A stretch of DNA of 64,000 nucleotides from CAYULW01 sp964445815. GTDB taxonomy: Bacteria; Bacteroidota; Bacteroidia; Flavobacteriales_E; Vicingaceae. A model generated the notes under the pieces. That model saw only the letters and a list, made by a program, of their open reading frames with translations. It was not told the origin of the DNA and did not search any database. This document shows, one piece after another, positions 17,742-27,015 of this stretch (its first letter is position 1; every line of letters starts with the position of its first letter). The translations under genes were made by a program, and so were the position numbers. The stretch covers positions 620,001 through 684,000 of the forward strand of contig CAYULW010000001.1 of NCBI GenBank assembly GCA_964445815.1, read 5' to 3'.

Positions 17742-19876
17742 TGGAACAATTGATACAGAGATTAAAAGATGGCGAAATGCAATTGATGGAAGTTCCATTT
17801 CCGACGCTTCTGCCCGGACATGTACTGGTTAAAAATCACTATTCAGTGATCAGTCCTGGTACGGAAGGTAAAACTGTTAAAGATGCCAGACTAAGTTATA
17901 TTGGCAAAGCCAAAGCGAGGAAAGAAGAGGTTAAAAAAGTCATTGCTACCGCTAAAACAGTCGGATTAATGAAAACCTACAACATGGTGATGAATAAACT
18001 TGAGGCCTATTCGCCTTTGGGGTACAGTTGTGCAGGAGAAATTATTGCGATGGCAGATGATGTGAAAGGTTTTCAAATTGGAGATCATGTAGCCTGTGGA
18101 GGAAACACAGCCTCTCATAGTGAGGTGATTGCCGCTCCGGTCAATTTATGTGTCAAATTGAAGAAAGATACTCCACTTGAGGAAGCGGCATTTACGACCA
18201 TAGGAGCTATTGCAATGCAAGGCATAAGGCAAGCCGAACTGAGTTTGGGTGAATCCTGTTTGGTGATCGGATTGGGAATTATCGGGCAAATCAGCATGCA
18301 ATTGTTAGAAGCAGCCGGAGTGAATGCTATTGGTATAGACATAGATCAAAGACAAGTTGACTTTTCCAAAGGACAAGGCAAATCACAAGTGTTTAACCGT
18401 AATCATCCGGATTTAGAAGAGATTATTCAAGAGTGGAGCAATGGTTATGGTACAGATGCTGTCATCATTACTGCAAGTACGGGTTCAACAGATCCGGTAG
18501 AGTTGGCAGGGAGAACATGCAGAAAAAAAGGCAAAGTGATCATCGTTGGAGCAGTTCCAACAGGCTTTTCTCGAAAGAACTACTTTAAGAAAGAATTGGA
18601 TTTAAGAATGTCTTCTTCTTATGGTCCGGGAAGATACGAGTCTAATTATGAGGAAAAAGGCTTGGATTATCCCATTGGATTTGTCAGGTGGACCGAAAAC
18701 AGAAACATGCAGGCTTTTGCGGATCTCGTGCATAAAAAAGCCTTAAACCTTTCTGCATTAACTTCTCATGAATTCGATTTTAAAAAAGCGGCAGAAGCCT
18801 ACCAGTTGATCTTGGATAAAGAAGAAGTAGTAGGGGGGATATTATTAAAATACGATACTACAAAAGAACTGAAATCGAAGGTCGAACTAAAACACGAAAG
18901 TCGACAAGAACCTTCCGATGTAAAAGTAGGTATGATTGGCGCGGGATCTTTTGCTCAAAACTTTTTATTGCCTGCTTTAAAGGGTAAAGTTGAACTCATT
19001 GGTATCAACACAGCGCGCCCTACCTCTGCAAAATACATTGCAGATAAATACGGATTTACATCGTGTGAGAGTGATGGGGAGCAACTGGCTCAGAGCAGTA
19101 AGATCAATACCGTATTTATTGCAACCAGGCACAATACTCACGCAGAGTATGTTTTGCAGGGTTTGAGGAATAATAAGAACGTTTTTGTTGAGAAACCCTT
19201 GTGCATGAACGAAGAGGACTTGACCGCGATAAAAAAAGCATACTCCGAAAATCAGTCCAAATTAATGGTGGGGTTTAACCGACGTTTTGCACCAATGACT
19301 GCGGAAGCTAAGCACTTTTTAGGTGAAGAACTGCCAAAATCGATTACCTATCGTATTAATGCAGGTCAATTGCCTTTGGACCATTGGGTACATGATCCCG
19401 AAGTTGGAGGAGGGAGAATTATTGGAGAAGCTTGTCACTTTATTGACCTGGCTCAACATTTTGCGGGCAGTTTGATTACTTCTGTAAGTGCAAATGCTTT
19501 GGAGAGTTCCACTCAATTGATGGATAATGTCAGCATACAACTCGGTTTTGAGAATGGAAGCATTGCTAGCATCAATTATTTCTCAAATGGCAGTAAGAAA
19601 TTGCCCAAAGAATACATTGAAGTGCATTCCGGAGGTAAATCGGTAGTGATCGAAGATTTTAAGAAAATCACTTTGGCCCATGACAAATTAAAAGTCAGTA
19701 AAGCTGATCAGGATAAAGGTTATGCTGAGGAGATTGAGCAGTTTACCAAGAGCATCAAAACGGGTAGTGAACAGCCGATTCCTTTTGAAGAGATTTGCCT
19801 TTCTACATTGGCTTCTTTTAAGGCCATTGAATCCATCCAAAAGAATGGCGAAAAGATAGAGTTGGATTTGAATTAA
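17741..19876 (+). CDS. Bi-domain oxidoreductase: zinc-type dehydrogenase fused to Gfo/Idh/MocA
   Basis: A 711-residue fusion. Residues 1 to about 375 are an alcohol-dehydrogenase-like medium-chain dehydrogenase ('CLVIGLGIIGQISMQLLE' is its nucleotide-binding loop, near 175). From about 390 a Gfo/Idh/MocA oxidoreductase begins, with 'VGMIGAGSFAQNFLLPAL' as its Rossmann loop, the E-K-P motif near residue 484 and 'GEACHFIDLAQHF' with the expected catalytic histidine region. This fusion is a recurring companion of exopolysaccharide genes in several phyla and probably oxidises or reduces a nucleotide sugar. It is translationally coupled to the asnB-like gene. Confidence 0.85.
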   Translation: MEQLIQRLKDGEMQLMEVPFPTLLPGHVLVKNHYSVISPGTEGKTVKDARLSYIGKAKARKEEVKKVIATAKTVGLMKTYNMVMNKLEAYSPLGYSCAGEIIAMADDVKGFQIGDHVACGGNTASHSEVIAAPVNLCVKLKKDTPLEEAAFTTIGAIAMQGIRQAELSLGESCLVIGLGIIGQISMQLLEAAGVNAIGIDIDQRQVDFSKGQGKSQVFNRNHPDLEEIIQEWSNGYGTDAVIITASTGSTDPVELAGRTCRKKGKVIIVGAVPTGFSRKNYFKKELDLRMSSSYGPGRYESNYEEKGLDYPIGFVRWTENRNMQAFADLVHKKALNLSALTSHEFDFKKAAEAYQLILDKEEVVGGILLKYDTTKELKSKVELKHESRQEPSDVKVGMIGAGSFAQNFLLPALKGKVELIGINTARPTSAKYIADKYGFTSCESDGEQLAQSSKINTVFIATRHNTHAEYVLQGLRNNKNVFVEKPLCMNEEDLTAIKKAYSENQSKLMVGFNRRFAPMTAEAKHFLGEELPKSITYRINAGQLPLDHWVHDPEVGGGRIIGEACHFIDLAQHFAGSLITSVSANALESSTQLMDNVSIQLGFENGSIASINYFSNGSKKLPKEYIEVHSGGKSVVIEDFKKITLAHDKLKVSKADQDKGYAEEIEQFTKSIKTGSEQPIPFEEICLSTLASFKAIESIQKNGEKIELDLN

Positions 19877-19884
19877 CTCCTGCT

Positions 19885-21063
19885 TTGATTACTACCAAGA
19901 TAGAAAAATACGAGGACGTTTTGCAGCAATTGCAAAACTTTATAGAACGAGAAAAGTTTCACGGCTACGATCCTTACGACACTTTAAATTCTCCATTACC
20001 CTTTCACTGGTTGGGGAAATGGGGACGACCTATAGCCATCCAAATACAAAAAAGGAACCCCGTAAACATTCGACCCTTGATAGGGATAAAAAAAGGATTT
20101 AACCCCAAGGCCATAGGTTTGTTTTTACATGGCTACAGTTTAATGTATCAGAGAACCCCTTCTGACCAAATCAGGTCACAAATGGATGTCTTGTTTCAAT
20201 GGTTAAAAGAAAACTACACCAAAGGTTATTCTGGTTATTGTTGGGGCTACAACTTTGACTGGGCAAGCTCTGTAAAATTGTTAAGAGCCCATTCACCAAC
20301 CATTGTGGTAAGCGGATTTATTGCCAAAGGTTTGATGGCTTATCACGAAGCCACCAAAGAGCAAGAAGCGCTAGAGATATTAGAAAGTATTGCGGATTTT
20401 GTTTTAAAGGATTTACCGAGAACGGAAGATGAGTCAGAACTTTGTTTCAGCTATAGCACCATAGAAAAAGACTGCTGTTACAACGCCAGTTTACTAGGAG
20501 GCGAGCTATTGGCTTACCTCTATTCTAAAAATGGCAAGGAATTGTATAAGCAAATGGCCATTGCTTGTGGAGATTTTGTGGCAGATAAACAGAAAACAGA
20601 TGGCAGATGGAATTACAGCATTGATTTAGAATCAGGGAAGGAACGGACCCAAATTGATTTTCATCAAGGTTATGTGATTGATAGCTTGGCTTATATCGAC
20701 CAATATCTTGGGCAGGAGAAATACCAAGAGCAAATTTCTAAAGGTTTGAACTTTTATTATCAAAACCAATTCAGAGAAAATGGTCAGGCCATTTATCGTT
20801 TTCCTTCAAGATGGCCTGCCGATATTCACAATCAGGCACAGGGGATCATCAGCTTATCAAGATGGTCTGAATATGATACGAAATACCAAGAAATGGCATT
20901 TAGAATTGCTGATTACAGTATAAACAAAATGCGATCACCAAAGGGCTATTTCCATTACAAACGTTACCCTTGGGTAAGCATAAAAACACCCTTTATTCGT
21001 TGGGGACAAGCATGGATGTTTCTCGCATTGAACGAATTGATTAAAACCCAAACCAAAGCATGA
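19885..21063 (+). CDS. Alpha/alpha-toroid protein of unknown function in polysaccharide locus
   Basis: I do not recognise a characterised family. The 392-residue sequence reads as repeated helical hairpins with conserved aromatic and glycine turns ('YSGYCWGYNFDW', 'DGRWNYSIDL', 'TQIDFHQGYVIDSL', 'RWGQAWMFLALNEL'), the look of six-hairpin toroid folds shared by GH88/GH105 hydrolases, polysaccharide lyases and epimerases. Start is TTG at 19885, with no nearby ATG in frame. It sits 8 bases after the fused oxidoreductase and overlaps the DUF354 gene by 4 bases. Such genes often accompany the fused oxidoreductase. A role in modifying or trimming a glycan is possible. Confidence 0.6.
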   Translation: MITTKIEKYEDVLQQLQNFIEREKFHGYDPYDTLNSPLPFHWLGKWGRPIAIQIQKRNPVNIRPLIGIKKGFNPKAIGLFLHGYSLMYQRTPSDQIRSQMDVLFQWLKENYTKGYSGYCWGYNFDWASSVKLLRAHSPTIVVSGFIAKGLMAYHEATKEQEALEILESIADFVLKDLPRTEDESELCFSYSTIEKDCCYNASLLGGELLAYLYSKNGKELYKQMAIACGDFVADKQKTDGRWNYSIDLESGKERTQIDFHQGYVIDSLAYIDQYLGQEKYQEQISKGLNFYYQNQFRENGQAIYRFPSRWPADIHNQAQGIISLSRWSEYDTKYQEMAFRIADYSINKMRSPKGYFHYKRYPWVSIKTPFIRWGQAWMFLALNELIKTQTKA

Positions 21064-22196
21064 AAACCTTTTTGTTTTACATTGGTCATCCTGCTCATTA
21101 TCACAATATAAAGTGGGTCTCAAAACAATTAAAAGAGAAAGGACATCGTCTTTTATGGGTGGTGAGAGAAAAGGACGTCTTGTTTGAATTGGTAGAGGGG
21201 GAGTCTTACGAAATTACATATATCAAAGAAAAAGCGCCTAAAGACAAGTGGGGTAGGGTCAAAAGAATTTTGAAGCGGGAATGGATCATGTTTCGACTCA
21301 TGTTGAAATACCGACCTGATTTAGCAATTGGAACTGATCTTGTCATCACACACATCGGAAAAATCTTGAAGATTCCTTCCATTATTTTAAATGAAGACGA
21401 CAATGAAGCAGTCCCATTGTTTGCAAAATGGGGAATGAAATATGCAGATACAATTATTGCTCCTCAATCTTGTTCGGTTAAACCTTATGAAAGCAAGAGT
21501 ATTTTGTATCAAGGTAATCAGGAGTTGGCCTATTTGCACCCCAATTACTTTCAACCTGATAAATCATTGATCAAGCACCTGTTCGGGGAAAAAGAAAAAT
21601 ATTATTTGCTAAGATTTTCTTCTCTAAATGCACATCATGATGTTGGAGTTAGCGGAATCAATGATGCCTTGGCTTACGAACTCATATCCATTCTCGAAGA
21701 ACATGGGAAAGTTTGGATCACTTCAGAACGTGAATTATCAAAAGACCTAGAACCCTATCGCATAACTATTCATCCAAAGCAGATGCATCATGCATTGTTC
21801 TTTTGCTCATTGTATGTCGGTGATAGTCAGACTATGGCTGCTGAAGCTGCTGTTTTGGGTACTCCTTCTATACGCTTTAATGATTTTGTCGGAAAATTGG
21901 GATATTTGGAAGAACTCGAACATAAATATGCCTTGACTAAAGGCATTCCAACCAATGCAGTAGACGAATTACTAAAGACCGTAAGGCACTTCTCCGGCTC
22001 AATGGAATTGCAACAAGAGTATGTTAAAAGAAGGCAGGAACTCATCGCTTCTACCATTGATGTGACGGCTTTCTGGTTGGCAATCCTTGAAAATTACCCC
22101 TCAAGTCTTCAGGAATTTAGGGAAAATGAAGATTTTCAGCTTAATTTTGCTTCAAATGCAAACAGCTACACAACAACAAACTCAAACGGAAAATAA
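21060..22196 (+). CDS. DUF354 family protein (GT-B/epimerase-like fold)
   Basis: A 378-residue protein of the DUF354 type, related in fold to UDP-GlcNAc 2-epimerase and MurG-like GT-B enzymes. Signs are the opening 'FYIGHPAHYHNIKWVSKQL', 'RPDLAIGTDLVITHIGKIL', the acidic 'ILNEDDNEAVPLF', and 'SLYVGDSQTMAAEAAVLGTPSIRF', which resembles the sugar-nucleotide site of WecB/MurG proteins. It overlaps the toroid gene start/stop (ATGA) and the following sugar transferase. It could be a glycosyltransferase or an epimerase; the sequence alone does not decide. Confidence 0.72.
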   Translation: MKTFLFYIGHPAHYHNIKWVSKQLKEKGHRLLWVVREKDVLFELVEGESYEITYIKEKAPKDKWGRVKRILKREWIMFRLMLKYRPDLAIGTDLVITHIGKILKIPSIILNEDDNEAVPLFAKWGMKYADTIIAPQSCSVKPYESKSILYQGNQELAYLHPNYFQPDKSLIKHLFGEKEKYYLLRFSSLNAHHDVGVSGINDALAYELISILEEHGKVWITSERELSKDLEPYRITIHPKQMHHALFFCSLYVGDSQTMAAEAAVLGTPSIRFNDFVGKLGYLEELEHKYALTKGIPTNAVDELLKTVRHFSGSMELQQEYVKRRQELIASTIDVTAFWLAILENYPSSLQEFRENEDFQLNFASNANSYTTTNSNGK

Positions 22197-23247
22197 GAAT
22201 CTTGACCTTAAGGGCATTAATGATGCTCAACTCATAGAGTTTCTCAATTCTAAGTTATATGGAACTCATATCAGCAGAAAGATAATACTCTCTGTAGATA
22301 ATGCTTTTTCGATTCAAAATCTGCCACAAGCTTCTGAAAAACAAAAGTTATATACATCCGTTATCAATCTTCGAAAACTGAATGACATTAAAGACATCAC
22401 CAAGTTCTTTGCAAGTGTTAATTCTAAGATAGAAACAGATGGTCGATTTATATGCTGCGTTGAAACAGCTGCGACAAGAAAGCAGAGGTTGTATAAAAAG
22501 TTTCCTCCCGTTATCAATACCTGTTATTATTTTATGGATTTCATGGCTAAGCGGGTAGCTTCCAAAGTTCCGGTGATTAAGAAGGGCTACTTCTTTTTGA
22601 CAGCAGGTCGCAATAGGGTATTAACCGAAGTTGAAATATTAGGCCGATTGGTGTATTGCGGATTTAAAATTGTTGGCACTCGACAAATTAAAAACATGGT
22701 ATATATTGTTGCGGATAAGGAGGTATCAAAACTCAATGTGGCATCAAAGAACTATGGCGTTTTGTTCAGAATGCGGCGTTACGGGTATAAGGCCAAACCA
22801 ATTACTGTATATAAATTCCGTACTATGCATGCTTATTCCGAATACCTTCAAGAATACGTTTATGAAAAGAATAAACTGGCAGAAGGGGGTAAGTTTAAAA
22901 ATGATTTTCGGGTCAACTTAATGGGTAAGATCATAAGAAAACTTTGGATTGATGAACTACCAATGCTCTATAACTGGTTTAGAAGAGATATAAAGCTGGT
23001 AGGAGTAAGACCTTTAAGTGAGCATTATTTGTCTTTGTATGATGATGAGCTGGTGAAAAGGCGATGGAATTTTAAACCCGGATTAATTCCACCGTTCTAT
23101 GCAGACATGCCGAAAACTTTAAATGAAATTATGGATTCAGAGCGGCGCTATTTTGATGCCTATGAGAAGAACCCGATTAGAACTGATTTCGTTTATTTCT
23201 TCCGAGCTATTAATAATATCTTGATCAAAAAGGCAAGAAGTAAATAA
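22156..23247 (+). CDS. Initiating sugar transferase with methyltransferase-like N-terminal half
   Basis: The C-terminal half is a bacterial sugar transferase (polyprenyl-phosphate glycosyl-1-phosphate transferase): 'VYKFRTMHAYSEYLQEYV', 'RVNLMGKIIRKLWIDELPML', 'DIKLVGVRPLSEHYLSLY', 'RWNFKPGLIPPFYADMP'. The N-terminal half lacks the usual large membrane bundle and resembles a methyltransferase-like domain ('DGRFICCVET', 'KGYFFLTAGRNRVLTEVEILGRLVYCGF'), a known Bacteroidota architecture. ATGs at 22087, 22126 and 22156 are possible; I take 22156, leaving a 41-base overlap with the DUF354 gene. It would load the first sugar-phosphate onto undecaprenyl phosphate. It overlaps the Wzi-like gene by one base (TAATG). 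Confidence 0.83.
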   Translation: MQTATQQQTQTENKNLDLKGINDAQLIEFLNSKLYGTHISRKIILSVDNAFSIQNLPQASEKQKLYTSVINLRKLNDIKDITKFFASVNSKIETDGRFICCVETAATRKQRLYKKFPPVINTCYYFMDFMAKRVASKVPVIKKGYFFLTAGRNRVLTEVEILGRLVYCGFKIVGTRQIKNMVYIVADKEVSKLNVASKNYGVLFRMRRYGYKAKPITVYKFRTMHAYSEYLQEYVYEKNKLAEGGKFKNDFRVNLMGKIIRKLWIDELPMLYNWFRRDIKLVGVRPLSEHYLSLYDDELVKRRWNFKPGLIPPFYADMPKTLNEIMDSERRYFDAYEKNPIRTDFVYFFRAINNILIKKARSK

Positions 23248-24842
23248 TGCCAAAAATTCGCTGTTTAATTATACTGCTTTTCTTGAGCACCATCAATCCA
23301 TCAAATGCTCAAGAAGTTTATCAGGAATTAAATAAATATTCGATCTACACGTTTTTAGACGAATTAGCTAATCAGCAAACTATTGAACTCAATACTTTCG
23401 CAAAACCATATTCGCGAAAACTCATTGCCCACAAGTTAAAGGAAGCCAAAGCGAATAGTGATGGCTTAAATCAACGACAAAAGGATGAATTGGAATTCTT
23501 TATGAAAGACTACGGAAAGGAACTGAACAGCGGCGCTTTTAATAAGCGTTTAGACCTTTTTTATTATAAAGATTCTTTATTTACTCTATCTCTCAATCCG
23601 ATTCTTGGAGCTAAGTTCATAAGCAATGAAAATGGCGCTCAATTTAGTAGATGGCATGGGGGAGAAGCTTTTGCATATATGGGTGCTCAATTTGGCGCGT
23701 ATGTGAGTTTAAGAGATAATATAGAAGATGAACAGATACAATCGCCAAACTACATAAATAATGATCAGGGAATAATATATAAAGGGAGTGGAGATTATAG
23801 TGATGTGAGAGGTGGCATGAGTTATAGTTGGAAGTGGGGGAGTTTAAATTTGGTCAAAGATCATTTGGAATGGGGAAACAATCAATTCGGATCTAATCTT
23901 ATTTCCAATAAAGCACCATCCTTTACTCGGTTGGAGTTCAATCTATCTCCCGTCCATTGGTTAGATTTTAGATACTTTCATGGTTGGCTGTCTTCGAGAG
24001 TGAGGGATAGTGCAAGAAGCTATTTGGCAGGAGTGAAAAAAAGAAACATTGACGTGTCTAAATTCATGGCCTCAAACGCACTGACAATAAGACCAATTCC
24101 CCGTTTGAACTTTACACTAGGAAATTCTATCGTATACAGTGATGATCTTCAAGCAGCCTTCTTTATCCCCTTTATGTTCTTTAAGTCTATAGATCATAGT
24201 ATTTACTCAGGCGGAGGTAATTTTGGTGGAGCCAATACTCAGATTTTCTTTGAATTGAGTTCGAGAAATGTGAAGAAAACACACTTGTATTCAACACTCT
24301 TTATAGATGAAATTTCTTTTGAACGCATGTGGGATAAGGATCGGCATTCTAACTTCATTAGCTGGAAGGTCGGAGCAGAATGGAGCAATATACTCCATAA
24401 AAATATTGGTGCCGGAGTCGAATATACGAGAACTAACCCAATTACCTTTAGACATTTTGTCAATACCACCACTTTTTCTACAAATGATTATAATTTAGGT
24501 CATTACCTTAGAGACAATGCTCAAGAAATAGCATTCACTGTCAATTATAAACCAATTGCTCGCCTATTGATTGATGCACATTATGTGATTTCAGAAAAGG
24601 GCATAGAGTACAATTATCCGGGGACAAACACTTCGGTATGGGGCTTGAAATTCATAGAACAGCAAGCGTGGAAGAGACAAGAGTTGGCATTAAGTATTCG
24701 GTATGAACTTAAAAATGACCTTTTTATGAATGCTTCATATTCCAATCAAACCATAAGTGGGGTGAATCAACTACTATGGACGGATGACTTATTTCAGGGT
24801 CAAACTAATACGTTACAAGTGGGTCTTAATATTGGATTTTAA
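23247..24842 (+). CDS. Wzi-like capsule assembly outer-membrane protein
   Basis: A 531-residue predicted outer-membrane barrel. It has a signal peptide (hydrophobic core 'LIILLFLSTI', cleavage near N-A-Q-E). An early helical region 'YTFLDELANQQTIELNTFAKP' is followed by alternating strands such as 'FTLSLNPILGAKF', 'AYMGAQFGAYVSLRDN', 'SLNLVKDHLEWGNNQFG' and 'HWLDFRYFHGWLSS', ending in an aromatic-containing strand and terminal phenylalanine. This matches the capsule-assembly Wzi family, which anchors polysaccharide at the cell surface. It closes the + strand locus, suggesting a cell-bound capsule rather than only a released polymer. Confidence 0.82.
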   Translation: MPKIRCLIILLFLSTINPSNAQEVYQELNKYSIYTFLDELANQQTIELNTFAKPYSRKLIAHKLKEAKANSDGLNQRQKDELEFFMKDYGKELNSGAFNKRLDLFYYKDSLFTLSLNPILGAKFISNENGAQFSRWHGGEAFAYMGAQFGAYVSLRDNIEDEQIQSPNYINNDQGIIYKGSGDYSDVRGGMSYSWKWGSLNLVKDHLEWGNNQFGSNLISNKAPSFTRLEFNLSPVHWLDFRYFHGWLSSRVRDSARSYLAGVKKRNIDVSKFMASNALTIRPIPRLNFTLGNSIVYSDDLQAAFFIPFMFFKSIDHSIYSGGGNFGGANTQIFFELSSRNVKKTHLYSTLFIDEISFERMWDKDRHSNFISWKVGAEWSNILHKNIGAGVEYTRTNPITFRHFVNTTTFSTNDYNLGHYLRDNAQEIAFTVNYKPIARLLIDAHYVISEKGIEYNYPGTNTSVWGLKFIEQQAWKRQELALSIRYELKNDLFMNASYSNQTISGVNQLLWTDDLFQGQTNTLQVGLNIGF

Positions 24843-24880
24843 ATTAAACACACCTTTCTATTTCAATTTGCAGTGCTTAC

Positions 24881-25504
24881 TTAAAATGAATAATTGAGTA
24901 GGTTAAAATCTCTTTTGTAATAATCACCAACAAGTTTTCTGAGTTCAATATCATAATACTGTTGATACAGATTGTGATGTGATGAGTTTAATTTCTCCAA
25001 TTTGACTTTATCGAGACCCAGCTTTTTGCATAGTAAATTGTAGTCATTTTGTAAGTCTTCATACCGGCCAATAAAGTCTATCATTAATTCGCCCTTTTCA
25101 TTAGTAATGAAATCAAATTGAGGTTTAAATAAGATATCTCTTTTCACATTTGGATCTTTGAATAATAACTTCATAACTGAAGAAGGGTTCTGTTGGAAAA
25201 GAACAGACTTGTTTTTTTTGAAAAATGAGTATGAAATGAAGCGATCATAGGGGTTCCTCACAAATGAGAATTTAAAATAGGAGTTCCAGGTGTTATCTCC
25301 TAATAGTTCTTTTGCATGTATTGAAGAGATGTGGCCATGATTAACTGTTGGAAGATCTCCTAATGGTATCCTACTCTTATGGAATAATTCAACTTGTTCC
25401 CAATCATTTTTTCCTAGTTGCGGACGAAGCGCAAAGCGGATAGCATGTGTAGCCGTCTTGGGAATAGGGATAAAGATGAATTTATGTTGATGTGATACAA
25501 TCAT
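24881..25504 (-). CDS. Sulfotransferase family 2 protein
   Basis: A 207-residue protein of the Sulfotransfer_2 type. The 5'-phosphosulfate loop is 'FIPIPKTATHAIRFAL' near the N-terminus, and 'FKFSFVRNPYDRFISYSFF' near residue 80-98 is the 3'-phosphate site. The rest is helical, with a C-terminal 'DYYKRDFNLLNYSF' resembling the end of family members. It lies between the end of the polysaccharide locus and the B2-like fusion gene, on the opposite strand from both, so it could serve either the glycan or the proposed peptide. Confidence 0.78.
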   Translation of the reverse strand: MIVSHQHKFIFIPIPKTATHAIRFALRPQLGKNDWEQVELFHKSRIPLGDLPTVNHGHISSIHAKELLGDNTWNSYFKFSFVRNPYDRFISYSFFKKNKSVLFQQNPSSVMKLLFKDPNVKRDILFKPQFDFITNEKGELMIDFIGRYEDLQNDYNLLCKKLGLDKVKLEKLNSSHHNLYQQYYDIELRKLVGDYYKRDFNLLNYSF

Positions 25505-25613
25505 GCGTAAAATTGATCAATGACTCAATTGAATGTGATTAATTCAACAAATAAACCCATATTCTCTATTATTTGACTTGATACTTAATATTTTATAACT
25601 GTAATTTAGACAA

Positions 25614-26654
25614 ATGAACAGAAAGGTCTTCAGTATAGGTTTGCATAAAACAGGGACATCAAGTCTGTTCAAAGCTCTAGAAATTTTAGGATATCAACCT
25701 TGCAGAAGATTAAAGATGCTTCAAAAGCGTTTGGTGCACGATGACATCATTGATGTTCTTAAGCAAAAAGAGCACGATAAAATTTTTGATGTTACAGAAG
25801 GTTTTGACGCGTTTGTTGACAACCCTTGGCCACTGTTGTATAAAGAAGTTGATCGTCATTTTCCAAATAGTCAATTCATTTTAACAATAAGGGATGAGCA
25901 AGAATGGATAGAAAGTGTGTTAAATTATTTTAGTGGATATGAGACAAAGATTAGGGAGCTAATATATGGCGTTTCTTCTCCTCAAAACAATGAAGAGATC
26001 TTCCTGAAGAAATATCGGGAACATAATGCTTCAGTGATAGAATACTTTAATCAACGTCCGGATCAGTTATTGGTAATAAATATTGATAAAGGTTTATCAT
26101 GGAAGCCCCTTTGTTCTTTTCTTAATAAGGATATACCTGATATTGAATTCCCATTTCGGAATAAAAATCGATTTAAGAACATTCGAGAATTAACGACCTC
26201 AGAAAAAAAGGATTTAAGCTTTAAAAAAGCACATCGGTTTATCAAACTTGACCTAAAACAGCAATTCATTTATTTAGAAACTTTTTTGAGCTTATCGGTA
26301 TCGCGATTGTTGATCTTAATACTTCCCTTTAGAAGGCTTGCTAAATTCATGGGTAGGGAGCAGAGTGAATCCAATTTTCAAATCAGTGAAACAGACTTAA
26401 GAAAGGTTAAGGAAATTGGAAAAATTGTAAAAAAAGTAAGCTTGTATGTCCCTTATAGGAGTCAGTGTTTTGAACAGGCACTTGTCATTAAATTCATGTT
26501 AAATCGCAGAGGAATAAGCTCTACAATATATTTTGGAGTGGCAAATGATGATCCGCATCAATTAAAGGCACATGCTTGGGTTCGATCCGGCAATTATATT
26601 GTATCAGGAAATAGGGGGAAAGAACTTTTTAGTTCATTGTCTCATTTTAGTTGA
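25614..26654 (+). CDS. Sulfotransferase-like domain fused to lasso B2-type transglutaminase-like protease
   Basis: The N-terminal part (about 1-190) looks like a sulfotransferase: 'KVFSIGLHKTGTSSLFKALEIL' is a 5'-phosphosulfate loop and 'FILTIRDEQEWIESVLNYF' fills the 3'-phosphate position. The C-terminal part (about 255-346) matches the transglutaminase-like domain of lasso-peptide B2 leader proteases: Cys285 in 'PYRSQCFEQALVIKFML', then 'GVANDDPHQLKAHAWVR' with His320. Known lasso B2 proteins remove the leader peptide; a sulfotransferase fusion is not one I know. It converges, 14 bases apart, with the PqqD-like gene. No clear catalytic Asp is assigned by eye. Confidence 0.72.
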   Translation: MNRKVFSIGLHKTGTSSLFKALEILGYQPCRRLKMLQKRLVHDDIIDVLKQKEHDKIFDVTEGFDAFVDNPWPLLYKEVDRHFPNSQFILTIRDEQEWIESVLNYFSGYETKIRELIYGVSSPQNNEEIFLKKYREHNASVIEYFNQRPDQLLVINIDKGLSWKPLCSFLNKDIPDIEFPFRNKNRFKNIRELTTSEKKDLSFKKAHRFIKLDLKQQFIYLETFLSLSVSRLLILILPFRRLAKFMGREQSESNFQISETDLRKVKEIGKIVKKVSLYVPYRSQCFEQALVIKFMLNRRGISSTIYFGVANDDPHQLKAHAWVRSGNYIVSGNRGKELFSSLSHFS

Positions 26655-26668
26655 TACCGGATAGTATT

Positions 26669-26950
26669 CTATTCCGGGACGATTTCAACAATGCCATTCT
26701 CAATTAGATCTTGAACAAATAATAGGACATCTTTCTCCATAACTTCAGCTTCAACCTTATACTCTTGCTTCAATTCATTGCATATTTCCTGAATGCTCTG
26801 AGGAGCTTCAATCATTTTCCAGATATCTCCACCAACAACATCCAACCCAAAATACTTGCCTTGTTCTATGCTCATCATCACTATTTCTCCTTCAACTTCA
26901 CTTGCCAAGATATCACTTGATCTCTGAATAATCATTTGCGGGTCTATCAT
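26669..26950 (-). CDS. PqqD-like peptide chaperone (lasso B1-type RRE)
   Basis: A 93-residue PqqD-family protein. It has the expected pattern of a short N-terminal strand, 'ASEVEGEIVMMSIEQGKYFGLDVVGGDIWKMI', quoted here only in its core 'QGKYFGLDVVGGDIW', then helices 'SIQEICNELKQEY' and 'VLLFVQDLIENGIVEIV'. PqqD-type RRE domains bind leader peptides; as stand-alone B1 proteins they bring lasso precursors to the B2 protease through a Y/W-x-x-P-x-L motif. Adjacent to the B2-like fusion gene, this is the natural B1 partner, although it is on the other strand. Confidence 0.85.
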   Translation of the reverse strand: MIDPQMIIQRSSDILASEVEGEIVMMSIEQGKYFGLDVVGGDIWKMIEAPQSIQEICNELKQEYKVEAEVMEKDVLLFVQDLIENGIVEIVPE

Positions 26951-27015
26951 GAATTGTAAATTTTTTTATTGATTACAAAGGTATTTAATCTGTCTCATTT
27001 CTTGGTAAAATAGAT

